Positions 15,466 through 24,934 of a DNA stretch of 64,000 nt are shown here, piece by piece. The stretch lies in assembly GCA_018269005.1 (NCBI GenBank), contig JAFDVK010000004.1, positions 1 through 64,000 of the forward strand, read 5' to 3'. Both the position numbers and the translations under genes were made by a program. This DNA is from Acidobacteriota bacterium (GTDB lineage Bacteria > Acidobacteriota > Blastocatellia > Pyrinomonadales > Pyrinomonadaceae). The notes under the pieces were generated by a model. The model was given only the letters and a program-made list of their open reading frames with translations. It was not told where the DNA came from and searched no databases. How positions within the stretch are numbered: the first letter of the stretch is position 1; every line of letters begins with the position of its first letter.

Positions 15466-17871
15466 ATGAGTTTTTCGCTTGAGATATTAGAATTTGGACG
15501 ATTGCTCGACCTCGTCGCACGGAACGCTCAGACCGCTTCGGGTGCTTCCGTGGTTCGCGCCGCGCGTCCTTTCACATCGCGGATCGAACTCAACAAGGCA
15601 CTCGCCGCCGTCTCCGAAACGCTTAGACTCTCCGAAGAAAAGAATATTTTCTGGACCTTTTCCGGTGTCGAAGCTCCCGACGATGCCATTGCGATCATTC
15701 GCATCGAGAATGCTGCGCTCGACGCTCTCTCTTTGACCGCGATCGCAAGCCTTTGTTCGCAAGCCCTTGCCGCTCGTTCGCTCATCGAGGGCGACAAAGA
15801 TTCCTGCCCGACCCTCTGGGAGATCGTCTCGACATTCTCGCCGCGGCTTTCCTCGGCGATCGGTGAGATAACGCGGAAGGTCCTTCCGGGAGGCGAGATC
15901 GATGATTCTGCCTCGCCGGAGCTTGCGAAACTGCGCCGTGAGATAAACGCACGTCGCGCACAGCTAACCCGCTCTCTCGAATCGGCGATGCGAAATGCCG
16001 GAAACGCCATTCAGGATGCGATCGTCACCATACGCAATGACCGTTTCGTGATCCCGGTGAAGGCCGATTTTCGCGGAAAGGTCGCGGGTGTTGCGCACGG
16101 ATTCTCCTCCAGCGGCCAGACTGTTTACGTCGAACCTCTCGAAACTATCGATGCAAACAACGAGATACAGAATCTCAAAGGCCAGGAAGAACGCGAGATC
16201 GGTCGTATTCTGCACTCGCTTACCGATCTCTTAAGGGAACATCTTTCCGAGGTCGAAGCCGCCGCCGCTGCCGTCGCCGAGCTTGACGCCATTAAAGCGA
16301 AAATGATCTTTGCGCGAAGTTTCGATTGCGTTGTGCCCGACATCGCCGAGACGAACGTTCTTGACCTAGCTTATGCCCGGCATCCATTGCTCGAGCAGAA
16401 CCTGCGAGAGGCGGCCTCTATACGTTCCGGTGACATCGACACCGCGATATCGACCATAGTTCCAAGTAGTTTCACTCTTACAGAAGACCGCTCGGTGATG
16501 ATCATTTCGGGTGCAAATGCCGGCGGAAAGACGGTCGTACTGAAGACGGCAGGCTTGCTGAGCCTGATGGCGATCTCAGGCTTTCCCGTGCCCGCAAAGG
16601 AGGCGACAATTCCCTTTTACGCATCTGTCCTCGCGGACATAGGCGACCACCAATCTCTGAACGCGAACCTGTCAACTTTCTCGTCACATATGTCGAACAT
16701 CGCATCAATGATCGACGAATGTTCTTCGCCCGCACTGATCCTTTTGGATGAAGCGGGGACAGGAACCGACCCAGAAGAAGGTTCGGCTCTAGGCGTCGCG
16801 ATCGTCGATCATTTTCGACGTGAATGTGGTGCGCACGTCATCGCATCGACCCATTATCGCGGCCTGAAAATGTACGCCGCGAACGACACGAACGTTGTAA
16901 ATGCCTCGGTAGAGTTCAACGAGAAGACGCTCGAGCCGACTTATCGACTTTTGACCGGCCTGGCAGGTGCTTCGTCGGGTATCGAGATCGCACACCGCTT
17001 TGGCATCCGCGATGGGATCATCGAGCACGCCCGCGAACATCTCGACACGTCAGCGCGCGAGGCGGAAGAATACCTGCAGCGGCTTCAAACTGAAACGCGG
17101 CTCGCCGAAGACCTCCGCATCGCCCTCGAAGAAGAACGCGAGGCCGTTGCCGCAAAATTCGGTTCGCTCGAAAGCGAAGCCGACAAACTGGAAAAGCAGC
17201 GAATGCGGGAATTCGAAGCAAAGCTTGCTGAGACCGTCGCTGATTTCGACCGGCAATCAAAGGCGTTTCTCGACACGATAGAGGACAAGGCTCTCAAGAA
17301 CCGTCTCGAAAAAGAACGCAGTGCCCGAAAGGCTGAACTGAATCGGGCCATCGTAGAGAAAGTGAGCAAGAAGACAGCTCCGACGAACGTGTTTCGACAT
17401 GCGACGTCGAACGAGACGTCGAACGACAAGATCGAGGTCGGCTCGACCGTTACGACGAGCTTCGGCAACGTCGGCAAGGTCGAGCGGATCGACGACGACG
17501 TCGCGCAGGTCGTTGTCGGCAGCGTTCGCTTGCGTCAGAAGCTGAGCGAGTTGTCTCTCGCCGAACGCGAGTGGAAGAGCGGTTCAAAACCCCAGAGCAC
17601 ACATCGTCCGATCGACGCGGACGATTCACCTGCCGAACTCAACCTTATCGGCAAGACCACCGCCGATGCCGAGTACGAACTCGACCGTTTTCTCGACGAG
17701 GCGTATATGGCGAGTTTGCCGCGGGTGCGGATCATCCACGGATTCGGGACGGGTGCGTTAAAGAACTACGTTCACCATTTCTTGAAGGCCAGCGATCTCG
17801 TCGAACGCTTCGAATTCGCCCCGCCATCCCAAGGCGGAAATGGTGCTACAATAGCGGAATTGAGGTCGTAA
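15466..17871 (+). CDS. mutS2: endonuclease MutS2
   Basis: An 801-residue MutS2. This family does not do mismatch repair; it suppresses recombination or rescues collided ribosomes, depending on species. Walker A is G-A-N-A-G-G-K-T, and Walker B is I-L-L-D-E-A-G-T-G-T-D-P-E-E. A long charged coiled-coil follows (about 520-640). A C-terminal Smr nuclease domain has the I-H-G-F-G-T-G motif; its usual L-D-L-H-G reads L-N-L-I-G. The frame is open 54 bp upstream inside the DCC gene. ATG at 15466 matches the family start and avoids the overlap. Confidence 0.93.
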   Translation: MSFSLEILEFGRLLDLVARNAQTASGASVVRAARPFTSRIELNKALAAVSETLRLSEEKNIFWTFSGVEAPDDAIAIIRIENAALDALSLTAIASLCSQALAARSLIEGDKDSCPTLWEIVSTFSPRLSSAIGEITRKVLPGGEIDDSASPELAKLRREINARRAQLTRSLESAMRNAGNAIQDAIVTIRNDRFVIPVKADFRGKVAGVAHGFSSSGQTVYVEPLETIDANNEIQNLKGQEEREIGRILHSLTDLLREHLSEVEAAAAAVAELDAIKAKMIFARSFDCVVPDIAETNVLDLAYARHPLLEQNLREAASIRSGDIDTAISTIVPSSFTLTEDRSVMIISGANAGGKTVVLKTAGLLSLMAISGFPVPAKEATIPFYASVLADIGDHQSLNANLSTFSSHMSNIASMIDECSSPALILLDEAGTGTDPEEGSALGVAIVDHFRRECGAHVIASTHYRGLKMYAANDTNVVNASVEFNEKTLEPTYRLLTGLAGASSGIEIAHRFGIRDGIIEHAREHLDTSAREAEEYLQRLQTETRLAEDLRIALEEEREAVAAKFGSLESEADKLEKQRMREFEAKLAETVADFDRQSKAFLDTIEDKALKNRLEKERSARKAELNRAIVEKVSKKTAPTNVFRHATSNETSNDKIEVGSTVTTSFGNVGKVERIDDDVAQVVVGSVRLRQKLSELSLAEREWKSGSKPQSTHRPIDADDSPAELNLIGKTTADAEYELDRFLDEAYMASLPRVRIIHGFGTGALKNYVHHFLKASDLVERFEFAPPSQGGNGATIAELRS

Positions 17872-17873
17872 GT

Positions 17874-18146
17874 ATGATGACGCAAGAAGAGATGATCAAA
17901 ACATTCAAAAGCTTCCCTAAACCGCTCAAGTCAAGCGTTTTGCGGAAGCTTATGAAGGACTTTGAAGATGATCTGATCGATGAGTCCATTGAAAACGCAG
18001 ACAAAGCCGGGCGAGAGCTTACAGTCGAGGAGCGTCTGGCGATCGTAGAGAACTTGGCGGGCAGCATCAAAATGGACGATCCGCCAATGACAAAAAAGGA
18101 AGTGCGTGACGCCTATTACGAACATCTGGCGGAGAAGTACAAGTAA
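17874..18146 (+). CDS. putative antitoxin partner of the PIN-domain toxin
   Basis: A 90-residue, strongly charged, mostly helical protein (T-Q-E-E-M-I-K at the start, E-H-L-A-E-K-Y-K at the end). I recognise no ribbon-helix-helix, AbrB or Phd motif. It is called an antitoxin only by position: it starts 2 bp after the mutS2 stop, and its TAA is followed immediately by the GTG start of a PIN toxin. A second ATG lies directly after the first. It is probably transcribed from the long lpxD-mutS2 unit. Confidence 0.7.
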   Translation: MMTQEEMIKTFKSFPKPLKSSVLRKLMKDFEDDLIDESIENADKAGRELTVEERLAIVENLAGSIKMDDPPMTKKEVRDAYYEHLAEKYK

Positions 18147-18584
18147 GTGCGGGTCTTTCTCGATTCCGATGTCATCCTCGACCTCGTTTTATGTCGAGAG
18201 CCAGATGTGGCTATTGCTCACGAAATCTTTCGATCGATAGCGAGACACGAATTTGAGGCCTTCACATCGGCTGTCGTTATTGTTAACGTCCACTACTTTG
18301 CAAAGAAAGAGAAGGACGGCACGTTCGCAATTGCAGAAGTAAAGAATCTGCTGACCCTGTTAGACATTTTGTCAATACACGAAAGAACCCTTCAGCAGGC
18401 GATAGCTTTGCCAATAATAGATTTTGAAGATGCTGTGCAATGTGCGGCGGCGGTTGCCGAGGGCCTTGATGCGATCGTCACGCGGAACGTGAAGGATTTT
18501 GCGAACTCGCCGCTCCCGGTCTATTCTCCGGCAGAGTTCGTCAAGCTAATTCAAACCGAACACGCGAGTGAGGAATCGGATTAG
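18147..18584 (+). CDS. PIN-domain ribonuclease toxin (VapC-like, COG5573 type)
   Basis: A 145-residue PIN-domain protein. Metal-binding acidic residues are seen in F-L-D-S-D-V-I-L-D and I-D-F-E-D-A-V-Q, and the family hallmark I-V-T-R-N-V-K-D-F follows. VapC-type PIN proteins are Mg2+-dependent RNases neutralised by a small partner. The start is GTG at 18147, directly after the antitoxin stop (TAAGTG). It is the second gene of a likely type II toxin-antitoxin pair inserted after mutS2. Confidence 0.88.
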   Translation: MRVFLDSDVILDLVLCREPDVAIAHEIFRSIARHEFEAFTSAVVIVNVHYFAKKEKDGTFAIAEVKNLLTLLDILSIHERTLQQAIALPIIDFEDAVQCAAAVAEGLDAIVTRNVKDFANSPLPVYSPAEFVKLIQTEHASEESD

Positions 18585-18716
18585 CGGCTCGTGCATATCA
18601 GCCATCGTCTGAAGGGTATTCAAGCAGTCTGGTTTCAAAAGAGATCCTCACGGGATCGATTCGAATACAGAGTATTGGCTTGTTCCATAGCTCCGCCGCG
18701 ATTGGGAAGTTAGAGC

Positions 18717-19406
18717 ATGAGAAATCTGATAGTTTGGACTGCTTCGTTATTCGTTCTGGCGTCGATAGTGGCCGGACAGACGCCCGTCCTTGTGGATGAG
18801 TTCGATAAACCACACTGTGATGAATTCTTGGCCAGAGTCGATAATTTCTTCCTTCAGCTAAACGCTGAGCCGACAGCTACTGGTTACTTTATCCTCTCTG
18901 GACCCGAGAATAAGCGTCTCGAGATGCTGGAAATGGATATGCTGTTTGACGGGGCAATAGCTCAACGGGCCTATGAGGCGGCTCTGGTAAAGAAAGCGAT
19001 CGCTTGGAATTTGAATTCAAACGAGATCCATCTGCAATTCTGGCTCGTGCCGTCGGGTTCGGCACCGCCTGAGATCGAGAAAGTGCGTAGAATTGAATGG
19101 CACTATAACCTTACTCCCGGGATGAAGCCGTTCATTCTGCATACAGATAACGAACACATTTGCTCGACTCCGACCTTTCCTAAGGTCTATCAGGCGATCC
19201 TCTTGGCGAATCCGAAGGCGCATGGCAACGTCGTTATCTACGGGAACTCAAGAAAAGCTCAAAGAGAAGGGTTAAAAGAAGCAAAAGAGACACTTAAGGC
19301 GATTCCGAAAGCCCGCATTCGCTATTTTTTTGTTAGGTCTGCGGACGAGTATCCTTGGGCAGATTATTGGATCGTCCCTCCAAAGGTAAAACGCCCAAAA
19401 CGTTGA
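18717..19406 (+). CDS. secreted protein of unknown function
   Basis: A 229-residue exported protein with a signal peptide (L-I-V-W-T-A-S-L-F-V-L-A-S-I-V-A-G-Q, cleavage near residue 20). The mature part has H-C-D-E-F near its start and H-T-D-N-E-H-I-C later, so one disulfide is possible. The C-terminus is basic. No family is recognised. It lies between two PIN toxin-antitoxin modules but has nothing toxin-like in it. A 132-bp gap precedes it with no convincing promoter. Confidence 0.7.
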   Translation: MRNLIVWTASLFVLASIVAGQTPVLVDEFDKPHCDEFLARVDNFFLQLNAEPTATGYFILSGPENKRLEMLEMDMLFDGAIAQRAYEAALVKKAIAWNLNSNEIHLQFWLVPSGSAPPEIEKVRRIEWHYNLTPGMKPFILHTDNEHICSTPTFPKVYQAILLANPKAHGNVVIYGNSRKAQREGLKEAKETLKAIPKARIRYFFVRSADEYPWADYWIVPPKVKRPKR

Positions 19407-19437
19407 CACCGAAGTCGTTTCGTCGCACAATCACGTT

Positions 19438-19674
19438 ATGACTGCGACCGTTGAATTAAACTTACCCGAGAGCGTCAGGCTCAGTGGCGACGAACTGAAG
19501 CTGATCCTTGCTGCAAAGCTGTTTGATCTCGGCGAGTTGTCATCCGGACAGGCTGCAAAAATGGCAGGGATCACGCGGCGTGAGTTCTTGGAATCCGTCG
19601 GCAAATACGGTGTTTCAATATTTCAATATGATGCCGAGGAATTCAAAGAAGATCTGGAACGTCTCAGAAAATGA
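19438..19674 (+). CDS. UPF0175-family antitoxin
   Basis: A 78-residue protein of the UPF0175 family: L-A-A-K-L-F-D-L-G-E-L-S-S-G-Q-A-A-K-M-A-G-I, then R-R-E-F-L-E. It has a helix-turn-helix-like core and the usual length. UPF0175 genes are typically paired with DUF3368 PIN toxins, as here. Its stop overlaps the toxin start by 4 bases (ATGA). It should bind and inhibit the toxin and may repress its own promoter. Confidence 0.88.
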   Translation: MTATVELNLPESVRLSGDELKLILAAKLFDLGELSSGQAAKMAGITRREFLESVGKYGVSIFQYDAEEFKEDLERLRK

Positions 19675-20120
19675 AGGTCGTTATTGCCGACGCCAGTTGC
19701 CTTATTTCCCTTGCAAACATAAACGAAACGGAGCTACTTCGAAAGCTGTATCCACAAGTTTTTGTTACACCTGAGGTTGCGCTTGAGGTTGGCGACTCCC
19801 TGCCGAAATGGGTAAACCAACGTGTCAGCTCCAACCATTCTCTAATCGACCAGCTCACTGAAACGCTCGAAATCGGCGAGGCCACATCGATAGCTCTAGC
19901 TCTCGAACTAGACGACTGCCTTCTCATAATTGATGAAAAGAAAGGCAGACGAACGGCAAAACAGCTGGGCATCGAGATCACAGGTACTTTTGGGATTGTT
20001 ATGCAGGGCATTGATAACGATCTGCTGAGTGACCCCAGCAACGTTGTCGCACGACTCGAACGAGCCGGCTTTCGAATATCAGATATGTTAAAGGCTCAAA
20101 TGCAGTCGAAGATTCACTAG
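19671..20120 (+). CDS. DUF3368 PIN-domain toxin
   Basis: A 149-residue PIN-domain protein of the DUF3368 family. The first acidic residue is in V-I-A-D-A-S-C-L. The family-specific G-E-A-T-S-I-A-L-A-L-E and L-I-I-D-E-K-K-G-R-R-T-A segments are followed by G-I-E-I-T-G-T-F-G. It should be a metal-dependent RNase inhibited by the overlapping UPF0175 protein. The last base of its TAG is the first base of the dnaG start codon (TAGTG), so translation of the toxin and primase may be coupled. Confidence 0.87.
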   Translation: MKVVIADASCLISLANINETELLRKLYPQVFVTPEVALEVGDSLPKWVNQRVSSNHSLIDQLTETLEIGEATSIALALELDDCLLIIDEKKGRRTAKQLGIEITGTFGIVMQGIDNDLLSDPSNVVARLERAGFRISDMLKAQMQSKIH

Positions 20121-21973
20121 TGCTCTATCCGCAGTATGTCATTGACGATCTGAAGGTGCGTGCCGACCTGGTGCGGATAATACAGCCGTACGCACAGGAT
20201 CTGAAGAAAAAAGGTGCGAATTGGATGGCGTGCTGCCCGTTTCATCAGGAAAAGACGCCGTCTTTTTCGGTGAATCCTGCGAAGGGTTTTTACAAGTGCT
20301 TCGGCTGCGGCAAAGGCGGGACGGCGTTCAATTTCCTGATGGAGATGGAGGGCTTGAACTTTCCCGAGGCTGTAAAGCGAGTCGCCGAGATGTCGGGCTA
20401 TATGCTGCCTGAGCTCGAAGATGATGAGAGCTTCGCACGCTCGAAGAAGGCTCGCGAAGAGAAGAAGGCTCTTGCAGACCAGATCATCGAACTCAATCAG
20501 GTCGCACTCGATTTCTGGCAACAGGAGCTTGACGGAAAGTCTAAAGATGCGAGAACTGCCCGGAAATATATCGCCAAACGCGGGCTTTCCGATGCAACGA
20601 TCGAGAACTTTCGACTTGGGTTCTCGCCCGATAGTTGGGATTCGCTTTTAGGCTTGCTGCGTGATTTCGGTGCGGATGAAAAGCTGATCTCGCAATCAGG
20701 CCTTGTCAGCGTAAATGAGGAAAAAGACAGGGCTTACGACCGTTTTCGAGGCCGTGTGATGTTCCCTGTTCTCGATGTTTCGGGAAAACCAGTCGCGTTC
20801 GGCGCTCGCGCGATAAAGCCGGACGACAACCCGAAATATCTCAACTCGCCTGAGACCGTCGGTTACGTAAAGGGCGACAACCTTTACGGACTTTTTCAGG
20901 CAAAAGACGCCATCCGCCGCAAAGGCTTCGCGATCCTCGTCGAAGGCTACCTTGACCTAATCGCCCTTGTCGAGAACGGCGTCGATAACGTTGTTGCGAG
21001 TCTCGGCACTGCCTTCACCGACGCACAGGCGAAATTACTTTCGCGGTTCACAAAGCGAATTGTCATCAATTACGACGGTGATTCGGCGGGAACCAAGGCT
21101 GCCCGGCGAGCGATCGAACTGCTCCTGCCGCATGATTTCGACATCAAGGTACTCGTCCTTCCCGAAGGCAAAGACCCGGACGATTTCATACGCCAGAATG
21201 GCGAGGCGGAATACAACGCTCTGCGTGGGCGAGCTACACCGTTTTTGCAGTTCGCACTCTCGGCCGCCGCTGAAGGCCGCAAACTCTCGAACGCAAAGCA
21301 AAAAGCCGAAGCGGTCGAAGAGTTTCTGCCCGTGATCACCGCCATCCGCAATCACGTCCAACAGCGTGAGAGCTTCGATCAGGCCATGGATTTCTTCGGT
21401 ATCGACGACGCGGCGCTGAGGCGTGAACTTTGGCAAAGTTCGACAGGAAAGGCGGCCCAGCATCTGCAGCGAGCCGCCCCCACGCGAGCCATCTCTCGTG
21501 CCGCGCGTGCGAAAGTAACGGTAGCGGAGAAAAATCTGCTGAGGATCCTCGTTCACGACCGCGAACTTGCGGCCTTGATCCTTCCGCGGCTCGAACGTAC
21601 GGACTACGAGAATCTCGCCACGGCAGAGCTTTACGAGGCCTTTATAGCGATCTCGGGAAAAGGCGACGAGGTTTCCGCTGAATCGATCGTCGAGCACCTT
21701 GACGGCGACGAGACGACTCTCGATCTTGCCCGCGAACTCCTCGTTTCACCGCGGTTTCGCGAAAATGATGAAGCAATGGACGACGCCATGGCAGAAGCGG
21801 AAAACTGTGTTTTTGCCCTTCGGAATATGGCCATTCGCAACCGGATCGAGGAAATAAGCCGTGAAGCGGCCATTGCCGAACAGGAGAACGACCCTGCGAC
21901 CCTCACACGCCTGCTCGAACAACAGCTCGAACTCGAGAAAATTAGGCGTAATTTGGAGGAGCGTTACGCATAA
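20120..21973 (+). CDS. dnaG: DNA primase
   Basis: DnaG makes the RNA primers for replication and docks on DnaB helicase. The 617-residue product has the CHC2 zinc ribbon (C-P-F-H then C-F-G-C) at about 38-62. It has the TOPRIM domain (I-L-V-E-G-Y-L-D-L, then N-Y-D-G-D-S-A-G) at about 270-350, and a helical C-terminal DnaB-binding region. The start is GTG at 20120, overlapping the stop of the preceding PIN toxin by one base. It precedes rpoD, as in the classical macromolecular-synthesis operon, but rpsU is absent. Confidence 0.96.
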   Translation: MLYPQYVIDDLKVRADLVRIIQPYAQDLKKKGANWMACCPFHQEKTPSFSVNPAKGFYKCFGCGKGGTAFNFLMEMEGLNFPEAVKRVAEMSGYMLPELEDDESFARSKKAREEKKALADQIIELNQVALDFWQQELDGKSKDARTARKYIAKRGLSDATIENFRLGFSPDSWDSLLGLLRDFGADEKLISQSGLVSVNEEKDRAYDRFRGRVMFPVLDVSGKPVAFGARAIKPDDNPKYLNSPETVGYVKGDNLYGLFQAKDAIRRKGFAILVEGYLDLIALVENGVDNVVASLGTAFTDAQAKLLSRFTKRIVINYDGDSAGTKAARRAIELLLPHDFDIKVLVLPEGKDPDDFIRQNGEAEYNALRGRATPFLQFALSAAAEGRKLSNAKQKAEAVEEFLPVITAIRNHVQQRESFDQAMDFFGIDDAALRRELWQSSTGKAAQHLQRAAPTRAISRAARAKVTVAEKNLLRILVHDRELAALILPRLERTDYENLATAELYEAFIAISGKGDEVSAESIVEHLDGDETTLDLARELLVSPRFRENDEAMDDAMAEAENCVFALRNMAIRNRIEEISREAAIAEQENDPATLTRLLEQQLELEKIRRNLEERYA

Positions 21974-22033
21974 GAATTATGTTATACTTTCCAATTTGCT
22001 TGGCGGCGGGATCGGCAATGAAACTTTAGCAGT

Positions 22034-22062
22034 TTGACGAGCGTTAATAAGTATTTTTAGAA
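22034..22062 (+). promoter_or_regulatory. candidate promoter of rpoD
   Basis: TTGACG (22034-22039), a 17-bp spacer, TTAGAA (22057-22062), 45 bp upstream of rpoD in the dnaG-rpoD gap. The -35 is good and the -10 weak. Confidence 0.4.
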
Positions 22063-22107
22063 CAACGATTCGGCCCTTAACACAATCGAACACTTTTATC
22101 ACAGAAT

Positions 22108-23841
22108 ATGGCAGTTGATTACGACGAAAAAGAAGACTTGATGGATCGCCTGCTTGCCCTCGGCAAGCGAAAGAAGTTCCTCAGTCTTGACGAACTTCAC
22201 CGCGAGATCCCACAAAATATGATGTCCGAGGACGAACTTGAGGACGTTCTCGAGCGCCTTGAGGGTGCAAACATCTCTGTCGCAGAATCGGACGCAAAGC
22301 TCCTCGAGCGTGCCGGCGACCTTGCCTTGGACGATGCTGATGAGGACGACGAAGATGATGACTCGGACCTCGACCTTTCGGCCGGCGTCCTAGATAAATC
22401 GAACGACCCTGTCCGCCTCTATCTTCGCGAAATGGGCGTAGTTCCGCTCTTGAACCGTGAGGGCGAGGTTTCGATCGCTCAGCGGATCGAGCGCGGCCAG
22501 ATAAAGACCCACAAAGCGATCGCCCGCTCGCCCATCGCTATCGAGAGGCTTTTGCAGATCTCCGACGAACTTACGACGGGAAAAGCGAGTATCCGCGAAA
22601 CCGTCGTTTTCTCCGAACAGGCCGAGATCTCAGTCGAAGAAGATAAGGCTGAGGAATACATGCGCTGGACGCTCGAAGGCTTGGAAAACATCCGCGAGCA
22701 TTTCAAGACAGCCTTAAAAACATGGATCTCGCTTATCAAAGAACAGGAAAAGCTTGCCGGCAAAAAGGGCGGCAAGCGCCTTTTGACCTTGAAACGCAAG
22801 ACCGCTCGTCAGCGTCTTGAGATCGCAACCGAGATCAAGAACCTTAATCTCACAGAGCGTGCTCTGCAAAAACTGATCGGCTCGATAAGGCACGTCGTAG
22901 ACGATATCCGCTCGGCTGAACGCATCATCAAGCGTTGCGAAGAGAAGATCGCCCGCAAGCCGGTTCCGAAGACCAAAAAGGAATTGAAGGCTCAGATCGA
23001 GGCCGCAAGGTCGGTGCTAGCGGCGATCGAAGACAAATATCATTTGCCGATCGTCGAGATCAAACGCTCTTATCACACGATCAGCGTCGGCGAATTTGAG
23101 ACAAACAAGGCAAAGCGCGAACTTGTTGAGGCGAACCTTCGTCTCGTGGTCTCGATCGCAAAGAAATACACAAACCGCGGCCTTCAGTTCCTCGACCTTA
23201 TTCAGGAAGGAAACATCGGCCTGATGAAGGCAGTTGATAAGTTCGAGTGGCGGCGCGGATACAAATTCTCGACGTACGCTACGTGGTGGATTCGACAGGC
23301 GATAACGCGTGCGATCGCCGATCAGGCACGCACGATCCGCATACCGGTCCACATGATCGAGACGATCAACAAACTTATTCGCACCTCGCGTCTGCTCGTG
23401 CAGGAACTTGGCCGCGAACCGACCAGCGAAGAGATCGGAAAGCGTATGGACATTCCCGTCTCGAAGGTGCGAAAGGTCTTGAAGATCGCACAGGAACCGA
23501 TCTCGCTCGAAACACCGATCGGCGAAGAGGAAGATTCACACCTCGGCGACTTCATAGAAGACCGCTCGATCTTGAATCCCGCGGAGTCGGTCACGTTCTC
23601 AAACCTGCGTGAGATCACGGATGAGGTTCTTGCGACCTTGACGCCGCGTGAAGAGAAGGTCATCAAGATGCGTTTTGGGCTTGGAAATACAGGCTCGGAA
23701 CACACTCTTGAGGAAGTCGGACAGCATTTTGCCGTCACGCGCGAACGCATCCGACAGATCGAAGCAAAGGCTTTGCGAAAGCTTCGTCATCCGTCGCGTT
23801 CTCGCAGACTTAAGGCCTTCCTTGAGGGCAAGCAGACGTAA
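22108..23841 (+). CDS. rpoD: primary RNA polymerase sigma factor RpoD
   Basis: The 577-residue housekeeping sigma-70. N-terminal region 1.1 is followed by an acidic stretch of Asp/Glu. Region 1.2 starts at [11 protein letters not shown], and a non-conserved helical insert follows. Regions 2.1-2.4 include [13 protein letters not shown]. Region 4.2 is [17 protein letters not shown]. It recognises the TTGACA/TATAAT-type promoters seen elsewhere in the window. A hairpin terminator follows. Confidence 0.97.
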   Translation: MAVDYDEKEDLMDRLLALGKRKKFLSLDELHREIPQNMMSEDELEDVLERLEGANISVAESDAKLLERAGDLALDDADEDDEDDDSDLDLSAGVLDKSNDPVRLYLREMGVVPLLNREGEVSIAQRIERGQIKTHKAIARSPIAIERLLQISDELTTGKASIRETVVFSEQAEISVEEDKAEEYMRWTLEGLENIREHFKTALKTWISLIKEQEKLAGKKGGKRLLTLKRKTARQRLEIATEIKNLNLTERALQKLIGSIRHVVDDIRSAERIIKRCEEKIARKPVPKTKKELKAQIEAARSVLAAIEDKYHLPIVEIKRSYHTISVGEFETNKAKRELVEANLRLVVSIAKKYTNRGLQFLDLIQEGNIGLMKAVDKFEWRRGYKFSTYATWWIRQAITRAIADQARTIRIPVHMIETINKLIRTSRLLVQELGREPTSEEIGKRMDIPVSKVRKVLKIAQEPISLETPIGEEEDSHLGDFIEDRSILNPAESVTFSNLREITDEVLATLTPREEKVIKMRFGLGNTGSEHTLEEVGQHFAVTRERIRQIEAKALRKLRHPSRSRRLKAFLEGKQT

Positions 23842-23873
23842 CGACTTGTAAGTCTGAGTCTTAATAAGTAAAG

Positions 23874-23930
23874 GGCCGCGAACGCACGAATAGGATACTT
23901 CTTCAATTCGTGTATTCGTGGCCTTAATTT
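23874..23930 (+). terminator. repeat-derived hairpin terminator after rpoD
   Basis: Arms 23874-23891 and 23906-23923 pair over 18 positions with a few mismatches (G-G-C-C-R-C-G-A-A, then C-A-C-G-A-A-T), followed by TTAATTT. The hairpin ends exactly at the stop codon of the opposing ypdA, so it may stop transcription from both sides. The arm sequence is shared with the terminator at 32727-32767. Confidence 0.6.
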
Positions 23931-24934
23931 GTGAATTCGCGGCTATTCTCTGACTTCCAGATTTGGCTGGCAGAAACTAGCTTCGGGATCAAAGCCTTGG
24001 CCGCATCGATCGCCCCTTTGATATGGCGTTGGTTCGTGAAATGGCCGGCGACATAGATGCCTGCGACATTCGTCTCGAACGTTTCTTCCGAGTAGATGGG
24101 AACCTCGCCGTATTTCCCTTTCTCGGTACGCACGCCGAGGCCTTTTAGGATCGCAAGATCAGCGTCCGAGCCGATAAGCACGAATACGACATCGTTCTCG
24201 ATCGTAACCCGCTCACCAGTCTCTGATTCGAGAACGACGCTGTCGTCGCGTATCTCGATAACTTTGCCAAGAAAGAAAAGCCTTAGGCAATGTTGATGCA
24301 GCTCTTCTTCGAGAGGTTCTTTGACCCAATACTTTATACAGCCTTGTTTGGGGTCATTATTCTCCCAATCCGCACGAAAGATCGCAAGAGTCGTCTCTGC
24401 GCCTTCTTGAGCGAGAAAGAGTGCCGCCTCGCCGGCAGAATTCCCGCCGCCGACGATCAATGCACGCTTGCGCACCCATGGATATGTCTCACGAAAATGG
24501 TCGCTCACCTTCGGCAGATCTTCGCCGGGGACGTTGAGCTTTCGGGGATGATCCATTGCACCGATCGCAAAAAGCACGTTCTTCGTTTGGTACTCGGCTT
24601 TGTCGGTTCGAACCGAAAAGGTATGCGGCTCTAGCTCTTTGATCGAAATTACTGTTTCTTCCGTATGGATATTCAGGTCGTTATTCAACGCGAACCGAAC
24701 GTAATACGAAAGCAGTTCTTCACGCGTCGGCTTTTCGCGTGCGGGCTTAAGATCGCCGGCCGCGAACTCAAGTTCATTGGTCGTCGAAAAGACGGTCAGC
24801 CCGACGGGATAATTGTAGATAGTATTGGCGATAAGCCCTTTCTCAACAACGAGATACGTGAGCCCCGCTCGCTTTGCTTCGAACGCCGCCATCAAGCCCG
24901 CGGGCCCCGCACCGATTATCAGAAGATCAAGCAT
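23924..24934 (-). CDS. ypdA: YpdA-family FAD/NAD(P)-binding oxidoreductase (putative bacillithiol disulfide reductase)
   Basis: A 336-residue flavoprotein with an N-terminal FAD-binding G-A-G-P-A-G and an internal NADPH-binding G-G-G-N-S-A-G-E-A-A. It resembles thioredoxin reductase but lacks the C-x-x-C redox pair. The I-A-N-T-I-Y-N-Y-P-V-G segment is typical of YpdA. In Firmicutes YpdA reduces bacillithiol disulfide; no bacillithiol synthesis gene is in this window, so the substrate here is unproven. It is the last gene of an overlapping lysS / small gene / ypdA unit. The final residues (R-E-F-T-N) are encoded by an intergenic repeat. Confidence 0.85.
   Translation of the reverse strand: MLDLLIIGAGPAGLMAAFEAKRAGLTYLVVEKGLIANTIYNYPVGLTVFSTTNELEFAAGDLKPAREKPTREELLSYYVRFALNNDLNIHTEETVISIKELEPHTFSVRTDKAEYQTKNVLFAIGAMDHPRKLNVPGEDLPKVSDHFRETYPWVRKRALIVGGGNSAGEAALFLAQEGAETTLAIFRADWENNDPKQGCIKYWVKEPLEEELHQHCLRLFFLGKVIEIRDDSVVLESETGERVTIENDVVFVLIGSDADLAILKGLGVRTEKGKYGEVPIYSEETFETNVAGIYVAGHFTNQRHIKGAIDAAKALIPKLVSASQIWKSENSREFTN

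Noticed and set aside
21974..22107. possible rpsU or tRNA gene in the dnaG-rpoD gap
   Set aside because: The gap is only 134 bp, with no S21-like frame and no cloverleaf; only a candidate promoter is seen.
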